A DNA stretch of 39,300 bases from an uncultured Prevotella sp. Lineage in GTDB: Bacteria; Bacteroidota; Bacteroidia; Bacteroidales; Bacteroidaceae. Made by a program: the position numbers and the translations under genes. Positions 24,719 to 33,708 of the stretch are shown here, piece after piece. A model generated the notes under the pieces. It was given only the letters and a program-made list of their open reading frames with translations. It ran no database searches and had not been told where the DNA came from. The stretch covers positions 1 through 39,300 of the forward strand of contig ONBC01000013.1 of the NCBI GenBank assembly GCA_900315955.1, given 5' to 3'. Numbering within the stretch: position 1 is the first letter of the stretch; each line of letters starts with the position of its first letter.

Positions 24719-26488
24719 ATGTATAGAACCAATACATGCGGAGAGCTGCGTCTCTCCGACGCGGGGCGTGAAGTGACGCTCGCGGGATGGGTGCAGCGCA
24801 CCCGCAAGATGGGAGGAATGACATTTGTAGACCTGCGTGACCGCTATGGTATCACGCAGTTGGTCTTTAACGAGTCTTCCGACAAGGCTTTATGGGAGCA
24901 GGCCAATAAGCTCGGCCGTGAATATTGCATTCAGGCCAAAGGTGTCGTCTCTGAGCGCCAAAGCAAGAACGACAAGATGGAAACGGGCGATATCGAGATC
25001 CTCGTCAGTAAACTGACGGTGCTCAGCCCGTCGCTCACGCCTCCCTTCACCATCGAGGACAACACGGACGGCGGTGATGACCTCCGCATGAAATATCGTT
25101 ATCTCGATCTGCGCCGTTCTTGCGTGCGCAAGAACCTGGAGCTTCGCCACCGTATGACGATTCTTATCCGCAACTTCCTCGATGCACGCCAGTTCATGGA
25201 GATTGAAACCCCGATGCTGATCGGTTCTACCCCTGAGGGTGCCCGCGACTTCGTAGTTCCTTCCCGTATGAATCCCGGCCAGTTCTATGCCCTGCCTCAG
25301 AGTCCGCAGACGTTGAAGCAGCTGCTTATGGTTGCCGGCATGGATCGTTACTTCCAGATCGTGAAGTGTTTCCGGGATGAGGATCTGCGCGCCGACCGCC
25401 AGCCGGAGTTCACACAGGTCGACTGTGAGATGAGTTTCGTTGACCAGGACGACGTCATCAATCTCTTCGAGGAGATGTGCCGCATGCTCTTCAAGGAGAT
25501 CCGCGGTGTTGACCTTCCGAAACCGTTGCAGCAGATGACCTGGGCTGAAGCCATAAAACGCTTCGGTTCTGACAAGCCGGATCTGAGGTTCGGAATGGAG
25601 TTTGTGGAACTTATGGACGATCTGAAGGGTACAGGTTCCTTCTCGGTGTTCAATGAGGCCAAATATATTGGTGGCATTGTCGTACCTGGTTGCGCCGACT
25701 ATAGCCGCAAGCAGTTGAACGAGCTGACCGACTTCGTAAAGAAGCCGCAGATTGGTGCCAAGGGCTTAGTATACATTAAATATAATAGTGATGGGACGGT
25801 GAAGAGCTCTATTGATAAGTTCTACACGGCTGACCAGCTGCAGAAGGTCAAGGAGACGACGGGAGCCAAGGATGGCGACCTCGTTCTTATCCTCAGTGGA
25901 GACAATGCCAACAAGACGCGTATCCAGCTCTGCTCGCTGCGTCTTGAGATGGGCGACCGCCTGGGCCTTCGCGACAAGAATGTCTTCAAATGCCTGTGGA
26001 TTATCGACTTCCCGCTCTTTGAGTGGAGCGACGAAGAACAGCGCCTTATGGCTACTCACCACCCGTTCACGATGCCTAACCCCGACGATATTCCTTTGCT
26101 CGACGAGCATCCGGAGAAGGTCCGCGCCAAGGCCTACGACTTCGTTTGCAACGGTATCGAGGTTGGCGGTGGTTCGCTTCGTATCCATGACACCAACCTT
26201 CAGGAGAAGATGTTCGAGGTGCTTGGCTTCACGAAAGAGCGTGCGGAGGCTCAGTTCGGCTTCCTGATGAACGCCTTCAAGTATGGCGCACCCCCTCACG
26301 CAGGGCTCGCCTTCGGTCTCGACCGCTTCGTGAGCATTCTCGCAGGGCTCGACTCTATCCGCGACTGCATCGCATTCCCGAAGAACAACAGTGGACGCGA
26401 CATGATGCTCGATGCTCCATCGGAGCTCGACCAGAAGCAGCTTGATGAGCTTCATCTTACTGTAAATGTGCCTAAAGCAAATAAATAA
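24719..26488 (+). CDS. aspS: Aspartate--tRNA ligase
   Basis: A 589-residue class II synthetase. The N-terminal OB-fold anticodon domain (about 1-110) is followed by the catalytic core, with [39 protein letters not shown] as motif 2, the bacterial GAD insertion, and [10 protein letters not shown] as motif 3. The frame is open for 39 more codons, a hydrophobic stretch overlapping the promoter, so the ATG at 24719 ([10 protein letters not shown]) is chosen. Whether it is discriminating for Asn-tRNA cannot be told. Confidence 0.98.
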   Translation: MYRTNTCGELRLSDAGREVTLAGWVQRTRKMGGMTFVDLRDRYGITQLVFNESSDKALWEQANKLGREYCIQAKGVVSERQSKNDKMETGDIEILVSKLTVLSPSLTPPFTIEDNTDGGDDLRMKYRYLDLRRSCVRKNLELRHRMTILIRNFLDARQFMEIETPMLIGSTPEGARDFVVPSRMNPGQFYALPQSPQTLKQLLMVAGMDRYFQIVKCFRDEDLRADRQPEFTQVDCEMSFVDQDDVINLFEEMCRMLFKEIRGVDLPKPLQQMTWAEAIKRFGSDKPDLRFGMEFVELMDDLKGTGSFSVFNEAKYIGGIVVPGCADYSRKQLNELTDFVKKPQIGAKGLVYIKYNSDGTVKSSIDKFYTADQLQKVKETTGAKDGDLVLILSGDNANKTRIQLCSLRLEMGDRLGLRDKNVFKCLWIIDFPLFEWSDEEQRLMATHHPFTMPNPDDIPLLDEHPEKVRAKAYDFVCNGIEVGGGSLRIHDTNLQEKMFEVLGFTKERAEAQFGFLMNAFKYGAPPHAGLAFGLDRFVSILAGLDSIRDCIAFPKNNSGRDMMLDAPSELDQKQLDELHLTVNVPKANK

Positions 26489-26498
26489 CTATCGATGA

Positions 26499-26525
26499 AG
26501 GGTGGCTGATGAGCCACCCTTTTTT
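26499..26525 (+). terminator. Intrinsic terminator of aspS
   Basis: Perfect 9-bp stem AGGGTGGCT/AGCCACCCT, loop GATG, followed by TTTTT. Confidence 0.92.
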
Positions 26526-26725
26526 ACTTGATAAATATCAACTAAAAAGTCTTTCAATGTTGATGTAAGTCAATAAAATAGAGATATCAACTGAGAAAAG
26601 AGCCTTTTCTACAATTTTCTTTAGATTTTAACAATCAACTTTGAAAATAATTGCTTACATTTGCAACCAGTAACAAGAGTTAGGTTATAGATTAATCGTT
26701 TTTGTATAATAAAGTTTACTGATTT

Positions 26726-27013
26726 ATGCCAAGGAAGAAATCTACAGTAGCAACAGCTGCTCCTAAAGCAGTTGTTAAGAAGACGACAGAAAAGAAGGAA
26801 GTCGCTAAGAAAGAAATCTTTGTTGATGCAGACAATGCCGGTTTCCGTGCTGGTGATGTCTACAATGCACTTCATGACAATGAAGGCGCAAAGTCTGTTG
26901 AAGAGCTCGAGAAACTGACCGGAAAGACTGAGGTCGAGGTTCTCTTGGGCATCGGATGGCTTCTCAAAGAAGGCAAACTGAAAGGTGACGGTGGAAAAGT
27001 GGTCCTGGCTTAA
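26726..27013 (+). CDS. Winged-helix protein, DUF2582 family
   Basis: A 95-residue protein with a Lys/Ala-rich N-terminal tail (1-30, histone-like in composition) and a C-terminal winged-helix domain (about 38-95, AGDVYNALHDNEG and LLGIGWLLKEGKL). DUF2582 members are putative DNA-binding proteins. The basic tail would add non-specific nucleic acid binding, by inference. It is monocistronic with its own terminator and a TACATTTG element at 26656-26663. Confidence 0.85.
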   Translation: MPRKKSTVATAAPKAVVKKTTEKKEVAKKEIFVDADNAGFRAGDVYNALHDNEGAKSVEELEKLTGKTEVEVLLGIGWLLKEGKLKGDGGKVVLA

Positions 27014-27045
27014 TAAGAGCTGACAGGATTATCTCCTTATGTATT

Positions 27046-27079
27046 ACAGTCCAATGATTCACTATTGGGCTGTTTTTTT
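27046..27079 (+). terminator. Intrinsic terminator of the DUF2582 gene
   Basis: ACAGTCCAAT pairs with ATTGGGCTGT (one G-U) and runs into T7. Confidence 0.9.
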
Positions 27080-27136
27080 GTGCTTATCGTTAAACCTATT
27101 TGCCTTTTCTTCGTCATATAAGAAAAAGGAGAAAAA

Positions 27137-27511
27137 ATGTATTCTGAAAACGAATATTTTATTAAGAAGAGCTATGGGAATGAAGAGCATTTTCGTGTGC
27201 CGAAAGGATACTTTGACACGCTTAATGCTCGTATTCTCAATGAGCTAAAGATAGATCCTCAAGAGAAGGCAGTACCTGCACGTACCATTCCTTTGTGGCA
27301 TCGCTATCGTGCGGCAGCCATTTCTGTGGCTGCCAGTGTTCTTATCGGATGTTTCGCATTCGGCGCTTGGATGCATGGAGGAAGCAGATCGTCATCTCAG
27401 GGAACCCAGGCTGTTTCTACGGCAGCATCATCCACAAGCCTTGATGCTATGATGAACTATTCAATGATGGATACTGAGGATATGTACTCGTATTTAGCAG
27501 ATTCAGAATAA
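27137..27511 (+). CDS. Single-pass membrane protein, anti-sigma-like
   Basis: A 124-residue protein with a conserved-looking N-terminal FRVPKGYFDTLNARI segment (19-33), one membrane helix (about 58-78) and a Ser/Met-rich exported tail. This layout matches small proteins found directly after ECF sigma genes in Bacteroidota. Here no sigma gene is upstream: the previous gene is DUF2582 behind a strong terminator. The start is supported by AAGGAG five bases upstream. The Spy-like gene follows after 7 bases. The anti-sigma role is inference only. Confidence 0.7.
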   Translation: MYSENEYFIKKSYGNEEHFRVPKGYFDTLNARILNELKIDPQEKAVPARTIPLWHRYRAAAISVAASVLIGCFAFGAWMHGGSRSSSQGTQAVSTAASSTSLDAMMNYSMMDTEDMYSYLADSE

Positions 27512-27518
27512 ATAAAAT

Positions 27519-27956
27519 ATGAAAAAGTTTGTATCAATATTATGCTTGTTCTTATTTTCCATGACGTTTTCTTTATCAATATCGGGACAACGTCCGAGAA
27601 AGTTCGATCCGCAGCAATTTGAAAAGCGACTTCACCAGTACATCGCTACAGAAGCCGGCTTGACACCAGGAGAAGCTGCTGCTTTTTTCCCGCTTTTTGA
27701 TGAAATGCAGCGAAAGCAGCGTCTTCTGTTCGACAAGATGCGTATTTATATGCACACGAATACCGATGATAACAGGGCGAGCTTGAAAGCTATTCAGGCC
27801 ATGGACAATAATGACCTGGAAATAAAAAAGTTGCAGAAAGAGTATCATCAAAAATTCTGTAAGGTGCTGCCGGCGGGAAAAGTACTCCAAATTCTAAAAG
27901 CAGATGATAAATTTCATCGTAAAGCCTTTAAGAGAATGGTTCGTGAGAGACATTAG
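27519..27956 (+). CDS. Exported helical protein, Spy/CpxP-like
   Basis: A 145-residue protein with a signal peptide (about 1-23), then a helical, basic, Met/Gln-rich body with AGLTPGEAAAFFPLFDEMQRKQR, comparable to the LTxxQ-type repeats of periplasmic Spy/CpxP chaperones and metal sensors. Such proteins respond to envelope stress. It is co-directional with the membrane protein 7 bases upstream and converges on the Cys-rich peptide gene. Confidence 0.7.
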   Translation: MKKFVSILCLFLFSMTFSLSISGQRPRKFDPQQFEKRLHQYIATEAGLTPGEAAAFFPLFDEMQRKQRLLFDKMRIYMHTNTDDNRASLKAIQAMDNNDLEIKKLQKEYHQKFCKVLPAGKVLQILKADDKFHRKAFKRMVRERH

Positions 27957-27960
27957 AACC

Positions 27961-28146
27961 CTATTCACGCGGTGTTCTTTTTTCTTTAATAATACTGAGC
28001 CTTTTCTCTTTCTTACATACTTTTTTCAGGGCGCACCCATAACAAGGATCGCCTGATTTTTGCCTTAGCGCTTTTCGTATCATATAAAGGGCGTAAAAAA
28101 AAGCAAGTGCGACAACGATACCAACGATAATATATTGAGCTATCAT
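27961..28146 (-). CDS. FeoB-associated Cys-rich membrane protein
   Basis: A 61-residue peptide: one membrane helix (about 3-23) followed by a basic segment with CYGCALKKVC. This matches the FeoB-associated Cys-rich family, which usually follows feoB in ferrous iron uptake loci. No feo gene is in the window, so it is an orphan. The frame starts with TTG two codons earlier; the ATG at 28146 is preferred. A TATCTTTG promoter element lies at 28192-28199. Confidence 0.8.
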   Translation of the reverse strand: MIAQYIIVGIVVALAFFYALYMIRKALRQKSGDPCYGCALKKVCKKEKRLSIIKEKRTPRE

Positions 28147-28191
28147 ATTCAATTAATATTTATCTTGACGATTAAGTAACTAAATTCATGC

Positions 28192-28249
28192 CAAAGATAC
28201 AATTTTTCTTTGGCAAATTCGTTAAAGTGATATACTTTTCTTATTTTTG
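28192..28249. promoter_or_regulatory. Divergent promoter elements for the Cys-rich peptide and manC
   Basis: Minus-strand TATCTTTG (28192-28199) faces the Cys-rich peptide and plus-strand TATTTTTG (28242-28249) faces manC, 28 bases before its ATG. Confidence 0.55.
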
Positions 28250-28276
28250 CACAAAATAAAATAAATAAATCTCTTT

Positions 28277-29341
28277 ATGACAAATAATCACAGCCATTTG
28301 GTCATTATGGCAGGTGGAGTGGGGAGCCGCTTTTGGCCAATGAGCACAGAAGATACCCCTAAGCAGTTTATCGATGTTTTGGGAATGGGCCGTTCGTTGC
28401 TACAGATGACCTATGATCGCTTCCATGATATTTGCCCGGACAGTAACGTTTGGATCGTGACGAATAAACGTTACCAACAAATCGTTGAAAAGCAGTTGCC
28501 AGAAGTGGATCCCAGCCACATCCTTCTTGAACCGTGCAGAAGAAATACGGCACCATGCATTGCCTATGTCAGTTGGCGGATCAAGATGACGGATCCCAAG
28601 GCCAACATTGTGGTATCACCGAGCGACCATGTCATTACGGATACTACAGAATTCAAGCGCGTTATTAAAGGCGCATTGGCCTTCACGCAAGAATCGGATG
28701 CCATCGTCACCCTCGGTATGAAGGTGACAAGACCAGAGACCGGCTATGGTTATATTGAAGCCGATCTGTCCTCCAACACATTGAGAAACAAAGAGATATA
28801 CCGCGTAGACACTTTCCATGAGAAGCCCGACTTAGAGAAAGCCAAGCAGTATATGGGAATGAACAATTACTATTGGAACTCGGGTATCTTCATTTGGAAT
28901 GTGGAGACCATCGTCAACGCGCTCCGCATCTATGCGCCCAGAGTAAACAATATTTTCGAGCGTCTTCAGGATGTTCTTGGCACCGACAAGGAACAAGAGG
29001 CTGTGGATAAGAGTTATATAGACTGCGAGAATATCTCCATCGACTATGCCGTCATGGAGAAGGCGGAGGAAATCTTTGTCTATCCGGCAGACTTTGGGTG
29101 GAGCGATCTTGGCACCTGGGGCTCTCTGCTGACACAGACCAAGCATGACCTGAACGGCAATGCTTGTATTGGTCAGAACATCAAAGTCTTTGATACGCAT
29201 GGATGTATCATCCATACATCACAAGAGAAACAAGTGATCATCCAGGGATTGTCCGACTATATTGTTGCCGAGCACGACGGCTGTCTTCTTATCTGCCGTC
29301 TCTCTGAAGAGCAACGCATCAAGAGTTTCAGAAACGAATAA
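28277..29341 (+). CDS. manC: Mannose-1-phosphate guanylyltransferase
   Basis: A 354-residue nucleotidyltransferase that makes GDP-mannose from GTP and mannose 1-phosphate for glycan synthesis. It has the signature MAGGVGSRFWPMS (11-23), TPKQF, LLEPCRRNTAPC and FHEKPD motifs, and the C-terminal left-handed helix part. It lacks the phosphomannose isomerase domain of the fused enzymes, normal for Bacteroidota. No polysaccharide cluster adjoins it. Confidence 0.95.
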   Translation: MTNNHSHLVIMAGGVGSRFWPMSTEDTPKQFIDVLGMGRSLLQMTYDRFHDICPDSNVWIVTNKRYQQIVEKQLPEVDPSHILLEPCRRNTAPCIAYVSWRIKMTDPKANIVVSPSDHVITDTTEFKRVIKGALAFTQESDAIVTLGMKVTRPETGYGYIEADLSSNTLRNKEIYRVDTFHEKPDLEKAKQYMGMNNYYWNSGIFIWNVETIVNALRIYAPRVNNIFERLQDVLGTDKEQEAVDKSYIDCENISIDYAVMEKAEEIFVYPADFGWSDLGTWGSLLTQTKHDLNGNACIGQNIKVFDTHGCIIHTSQEKQVIIQGLSDYIVAEHDGCLLICRLSEEQRIKSFRNE

Positions 29342-29358
29342 AACACTTGGGGGCAGCC

Positions 29359-29392
29359 TTGCAATGACGGCTACGAGAAACCGTCATTGCAA
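29359..29392 (+). terminator. Hairpin downstream of manC
   Basis: A perfect 12-bp stem TTGCAATGACGG/CCGTCATTGCAA with a 10-base loop, between the convergent manC and flavoprotein genes. There is no U tract, so it may act bidirectionally or as an RNA end stabiliser. Confidence 0.6.
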
Positions 29393-29446
29393 TTAAAGCA
29401 TACCCTATATTTATCATAAGCGCCCTAACGATAATGATTTTATATA

Positions 29447-31057
29447 TTATCCCTGAGCTTTAAGCGAAGCGTATACGGCATCAGCACAACGCTCACCATC
29501 CACACCGGCAGAGACAATGCCGCCCGCATAGCCGGCGCCTTCTCCGCAAGGGAACAATCCTTCTATGAGGACATGCTGTAGGGTCTCGTGGTCGCGCAAG
29601 ATACGGACCGGAGAAGAGGTTCGTGTCTCAACGGCTATCAGCACAGCTTCATTGGTAAGGAAGCCATGGCTTCGCTTGCCAAAGACTTTGAAACCTTCCT
29701 GCAAACGCTTGCCAATGAAAGATGGAAGCCAGAAATGCAAAGGACTGCTCACAAGTCCTGGCGCATAACTGCTCTTGGGAAGATCATAACTGAGCCGGTT
29801 GTTCACGAAATCCGCCATCCGCTGGGCTGGCGCTGTCTGTCGCATGTTACCTTGCTGCCAACACATCTTTTCCAGTTGTTCCTGAAAGCGCATCACAGAC
29901 AAGACATCGTGCTGTCCGCCATTACCCGGCATGATCTGAGTCACATCCTCAGGTCTCACTTCCACGACCATACCACTATTGGACCATTGCGTGCCACGGT
30001 TGCTTGGCGACATACCGTTGACGACGATCTGCTCCGGTCCTGTGGCTGCCGGAATAACGAAACCGCCCGGACACATACAGAAGGAATAGATGCCACGCCC
30101 CTCAACCTGGGCAACCATTGAATACTCAGCTGCCGGGAGATATTTGCCACGCCCATTTTTATTATGATATTGTATCTGGTCGATAAGCTTTGACGGATGT
30201 TCAAGACGCACACCGACAGCTATGCCTTTCGGCTCTATCTCTATCTTGGCACTTGCCAGATAACGATAGACATCCCGAGCGCTATGTCCCGTAGCGAGAA
30301 TAACAGGACCACGAAACTCAAGTTCTTTATTGGTCTGTAAATCAACGGCTTTTGCTCCTATTACCCTTTCCCCGCCACCCGGTGTCTGCTCAAGCAAGAA
30401 GCCCGTCATCTTTGTTTGGAAATGAACTTCTCCCCCACTTTTAATAATCTGCAACCGCATGTTCTCAATGACGCGCGGCAGTTTATCGGTTCCAATATGT
30501 GGATGGGCATCAGCGAGGATAGACGTAGAGGCTCCATGCTGACAGAAGACATTAAGGATCTTCTCCGTGTTTCCACGCTTGTGACTCCTGGTATAGAGTT
30601 TGCCATCACTGTAAGCGCCCGCACCGCCTTCACCAAAGCAATAGTTGCTTTCCGGATCCACCTTCTGGGTCTTGGTGATAAGTGCCATATCTTTTTTACG
30701 CTCCCTAACATCTTTTCCACGCTCAAGGATGACCGGGCGCAGGCCTAATTCTATCAACCGCAAGGAAGCGAAGAGACCACCAGGACCCTCGCCCACCACG
30801 ACCACTTGCGGACGGTCGCCGACATACGGATAATCGACATGCTGATATTCATCGTCTTGTGGTGTCTCATTGATATAAGCCCTTACTTTCAGATTTACAT
30901 AGATTGTACGCTGACGGGCATCAATACTTCTTCTGAGCACACGAACATGCGTCAATGTGCGGGCATCCAATCCTTTCTCTTTGGCGAGGTAAGCTATGAT
31001 ATTTTCTTCAGAGGCTGCTGCTTGAGGCAAAACTCTCAATTGATATTCTTCTATCAT
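29447..31057 (-). CDS. FAD-dependent oxidoreductase, COG2509-like
   Basis: A 536-residue flavoprotein. An N-terminal ferredoxin-like region (1-80) precedes a Rossmann FAD motif VVVVGEGPGG (85-94) ending LERG (111-114), then the family motif CFGEGGAGAYSDGKLYTR (140-157) and a C-terminal SAGVDGERCADAV that contacts the flavin. It is often annotated as an uncharacterised FAD-dependent dehydrogenase. Its substrate is unknown. It is monocistronic with TAATTTTG at 31083-31090 (minus) upstream. Confidence 0.92.
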   Translation of the reverse strand: MIEEYQLRVLPQAAASEENIIAYLAKEKGLDARTLTHVRVLRRSIDARQRTIYVNLKVRAYINETPQDDEYQHVDYPYVGDRPQVVVVGEGPGGLFASLRLIELGLRPVILERGKDVRERKKDMALITKTQKVDPESNYCFGEGGAGAYSDGKLYTRSHKRGNTEKILNVFCQHGASTSILADAHPHIGTDKLPRVIENMRLQIIKSGGEVHFQTKMTGFLLEQTPGGGERVIGAKAVDLQTNKELEFRGPVILATGHSARDVYRYLASAKIEIEPKGIAVGVRLEHPSKLIDQIQYHNKNGRGKYLPAAEYSMVAQVEGRGIYSFCMCPGGFVIPAATGPEQIVVNGMSPSNRGTQWSNSGMVVEVRPEDVTQIMPGNGGQHDVLSVMRFQEQLEKMCWQQGNMRQTAPAQRMADFVNNRLSYDLPKSSYAPGLVSSPLHFWLPSFIGKRLQEGFKVFGKRSHGFLTNEAVLIAVETRTSSPVRILRDHETLQHVLIEGLFPCGEGAGYAGGIVSAGVDGERCADAVYASLKAQG

Positions 31058-31151
31058 CTGACTGTATTTCGTATATTTGTTGCAAAATTAATCAAATCAT
31101 AGCATTTCCTCGGTATATATCGCCATTTTATTAATAAATTTATCGTTTTTC

Positions 31152-31183
31152 TTTGTTAGAACGATGAAACATTATTACCTTTG
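31152..31183 (+). promoter_or_regulatory. Threonine operon promoter (-33 TTTG, -7 TACCTTTG)
   Basis: TTTG at 31152-31155 and TACCTTTG at 31176-31183 are 20 bases apart, an ideal match. The untranslated leader of about 67 bases has no Thr/Ile-rich leader peptide and no obvious attenuator. Confidence 0.8.
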
Positions 31184-31256
31184 CAGACAAGTACAGCTAT
31201 AAGCCCTCACGTATTGGGAATGGTTGCGCAATAACAAACCCATAATCATTTAACAA

Positions 31257-33695
31257 ATGAAAGTATTAAAATTCGGCGGAACATCGGTAGGTTCCGTGAA
31301 AAGCATTCTCAGTTTAAAACGCATTGTCGAGAAAGAGGCCAAGCGACAGCCCATTGTTGTTGTCGTCAGTGCATTGGGTGGAATCACCGACCAGCTCATC
31401 GCCACTTCACATCTTGCCCAGGAAGGGAAAGAAGAGTGGAAAGAACAATACGAACAGATGGTAGACCGTCATCATAAGATGATCGACACCATCATCACTG
31501 ACACCAGTGACCGTGAGGAGCTTTTCAATAAGGTGGACGCCTTGTTCGAACAGTTGCATTCCATTTATTTTGGTGTTTATCTCATCCACGACCTCAGCAA
31601 AAAGACGCTCGATGCCATCGTAAGCTATGGTGAGCGACTGAGCTCCAACATCGTGTCAACCCTTGTCAAAGGCTCACGCTGGATGGATTCACGCAGCTTC
31701 ATCAAGACAACCACATCCCCGAATGGCAAGACCGTGCTCGACTCTGAGCTCACCAACCACCTCGTGAAAGAGGCTTTCAAAGACATGGTGCGTGTCACGC
31801 TCCTGCCAGGATTTATCTCTTCCGACAAAGACTCAGGAGAGACGACCAACCTCGGGCGAGGCGGCTCCGACTATACGGCGGCTATCATAGCAGCGGACCT
31901 GGACGCTGAGATTCTTGAAATATGGACCGATGTGAATGGCTTCATGACCGCTGACCCCCGTGTGATCAAGACTGCTTACACCATCGACGAGCTGAGCTAC
32001 GTCGAGGCTATGGAGCTCTGCAACTTTGGAGCGAAGGTCGTCTATCCGCCTACCATCTATCCTGTCCGAATCAAGAACATCCCGATCCGCGTCAAGAATA
32101 CTTTCAATCCCGATGCACCGGGAACGATCATCAAAGATAAGATCGTCAACGACCATAAACCTATCAAGGGCATCTCCAGCATTAAGAACACCTCGCTCAT
32201 CACGGTCTCGGGTCTCGCCATGGTGGGTGTCATCGGTGTCAACCGCCGTATTTTCACAGCTCTGGCCAACAATGGCATCTCTGTGTTCATGGTCTCTCAG
32301 GCTTCTTCAGAGAACTCCACGTCTATCGGCGTACGCGATGAGGACGCCGCTGAAGCTGCACGCGTGCTCGACAACGAATTTGCTGCAGAGATTGAGGATG
32401 GTGCTATGTTCCCCATGCACGTGGAGAGCAACCTCGCTACAGTGGCTATCGTGGGTGAGAACATGAAGCATGCGGCAGGCATTGCCGGCAAGCTCTTCGG
32501 CACACTCGGACGAAGCGGTATCTCCGTCATCGCCTGTGCACAGGGAGCCTCGGAGACCAACATCTCTTTTGTCGTACAAGGCGCTGAGCTTCGCAAGACC
32601 ATGAACGTGCTCCACGACTCCTTCTTCCTCTCCGAATACAAAGTGCTTAACCTCTTTATCTGCGGGATCGGAACGGTTGGTGGAAAGCTCATCGAGCAGA
32701 TCCGCTCACAATATGAGAACCTGAAAGAGCACTCGCGTCTGAAACTTAACGTCGTAGGTGTGGCAAGTTCTCACAATGCCATTTTCTCACGGGATGGCAT
32801 TGACCTTGACAACTATAGAGCACTGCTCAAGCAGTCGGAGCCCAGTGATCCAGAGAAGCTGCGTGACAGAATTCTGTCCATGAACATCTTTAACGCTGTC
32901 TTTGTCGACTGTACGGCGTCTAAGGAGATTGCAGACCTCTATCAGTCTTTACTGGACCACAATATCAGTATTGTCGCTGCTAATAAGATTGCGGCAAGCT
33001 CTGCTTACGATAATTACTCTCATCTGAAAGAAACGGCGCTGCGTCGCGGCATCAAGTTCCTCTTTGAGACCAATGTCGGCGCAGGACTGCCCATCATTGG
33101 TACGATCAATGATCTGCGCAACTCCGGTGACCGCATTCTGAAGATTGAGGCTGTACTGAGCGGAACGCTCAACTTCATCTTCAACAAGATCTCTGCCGAT
33201 TGTCCGTTCTCCAAGACCGTGCTTGCCGCCAAAGAGGATGGCTACTCTGAGCCAGATCCACGTATCGACCTTAGCGGAACAGATGTTGTGCGCAAGATCG
33301 TTATCCTTGCCCGAGAGGCCGGTTACCGTGTAGAGCAGGAGGATGTGGAGAAACATCTTTTTGTACCTGATGAATATTTTAAAGGTTCGTTGGAAGAGTT
33401 TTGGAAACATCTGCCTGATCTCGATGCCGACTTCGAGAAGCGCCGTAAGACCTTGGAAGAAGAAGGCAAACGCTGGCGTTTCATTGCCACGATGGACCAC
33501 GGCAAAGTGAGTGTAGCCCTAAAAGCTGTGGGGCAAGACAGTCCTTTCTACAAACTGGAGGGGAGCAACAACATTGTCTTGCTCACCACCGAGCGCTACA
33601 AAGAATATCCCATGCTCATTCAGGGTTATGGAGCAGGCGCCAGTGTCACGGCAGCCGGCGTGTTCGCGAATATCATCAGTATTGCAAACGTTTAA
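31257..33695 (+). CDS. thrA: Bifunctional aspartokinase / homoserine dehydrogenase
   Basis: An 812-residue fusion that makes aspartyl phosphate and later reduces aspartate semialdehyde to homoserine. The N-terminal kinase (about 1-290) starts KVLKFGGTSVGS, two ACT domains follow (about 310-460, with SVFMVSQASSENSTSIGV and SVIACAQGASETNISFVV), then the dehydrogenase (about 465-812) with the Rossmann LFICGIGTVGGKLIEQI and the GTLNFIFNKI/GYSEPDPRIDLSGTDV substrate region. The ACT domains predict allosteric feedback. It leads the operon thrA-apgM-thrC. Confidence 0.97.
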   Translation: MKVLKFGGTSVGSVKSILSLKRIVEKEAKRQPIVVVVSALGGITDQLIATSHLAQEGKEEWKEQYEQMVDRHHKMIDTIITDTSDREELFNKVDALFEQLHSIYFGVYLIHDLSKKTLDAIVSYGERLSSNIVSTLVKGSRWMDSRSFIKTTTSPNGKTVLDSELTNHLVKEAFKDMVRVTLLPGFISSDKDSGETTNLGRGGSDYTAAIIAADLDAEILEIWTDVNGFMTADPRVIKTAYTIDELSYVEAMELCNFGAKVVYPPTIYPVRIKNIPIRVKNTFNPDAPGTIIKDKIVNDHKPIKGISSIKNTSLITVSGLAMVGVIGVNRRIFTALANNGISVFMVSQASSENSTSIGVRDEDAAEAARVLDNEFAAEIEDGAMFPMHVESNLATVAIVGENMKHAAGIAGKLFGTLGRSGISVIACAQGASETNISFVVQGAELRKTMNVLHDSFFLSEYKVLNLFICGIGTVGGKLIEQIRSQYENLKEHSRLKLNVVGVASSHNAIFSRDGIDLDNYRALLKQSEPSDPEKLRDRILSMNIFNAVFVDCTASKEIADLYQSLLDHNISIVAANKIAASSAYDNYSHLKETALRRGIKFLFETNVGAGLPIIGTINDLRNSGDRILKIEAVLSGTLNFIFNKISADCPFSKTVLAAKEDGYSEPDPRIDLSGTDVVRKIVILAREAGYRVEQEDVEKHLFVPDEYFKGSLEEFWKHLPDLDADFEKRRKTLEEEGKRWRFIATMDHGKVSVALKAVGQDSPFYKLEGSNNIVLLTTERYKEYPMLIQGYGAGASVTAAGVFANIISIANV

Positions 33696-33708
33696 TTACA
33701 GGGTGACA

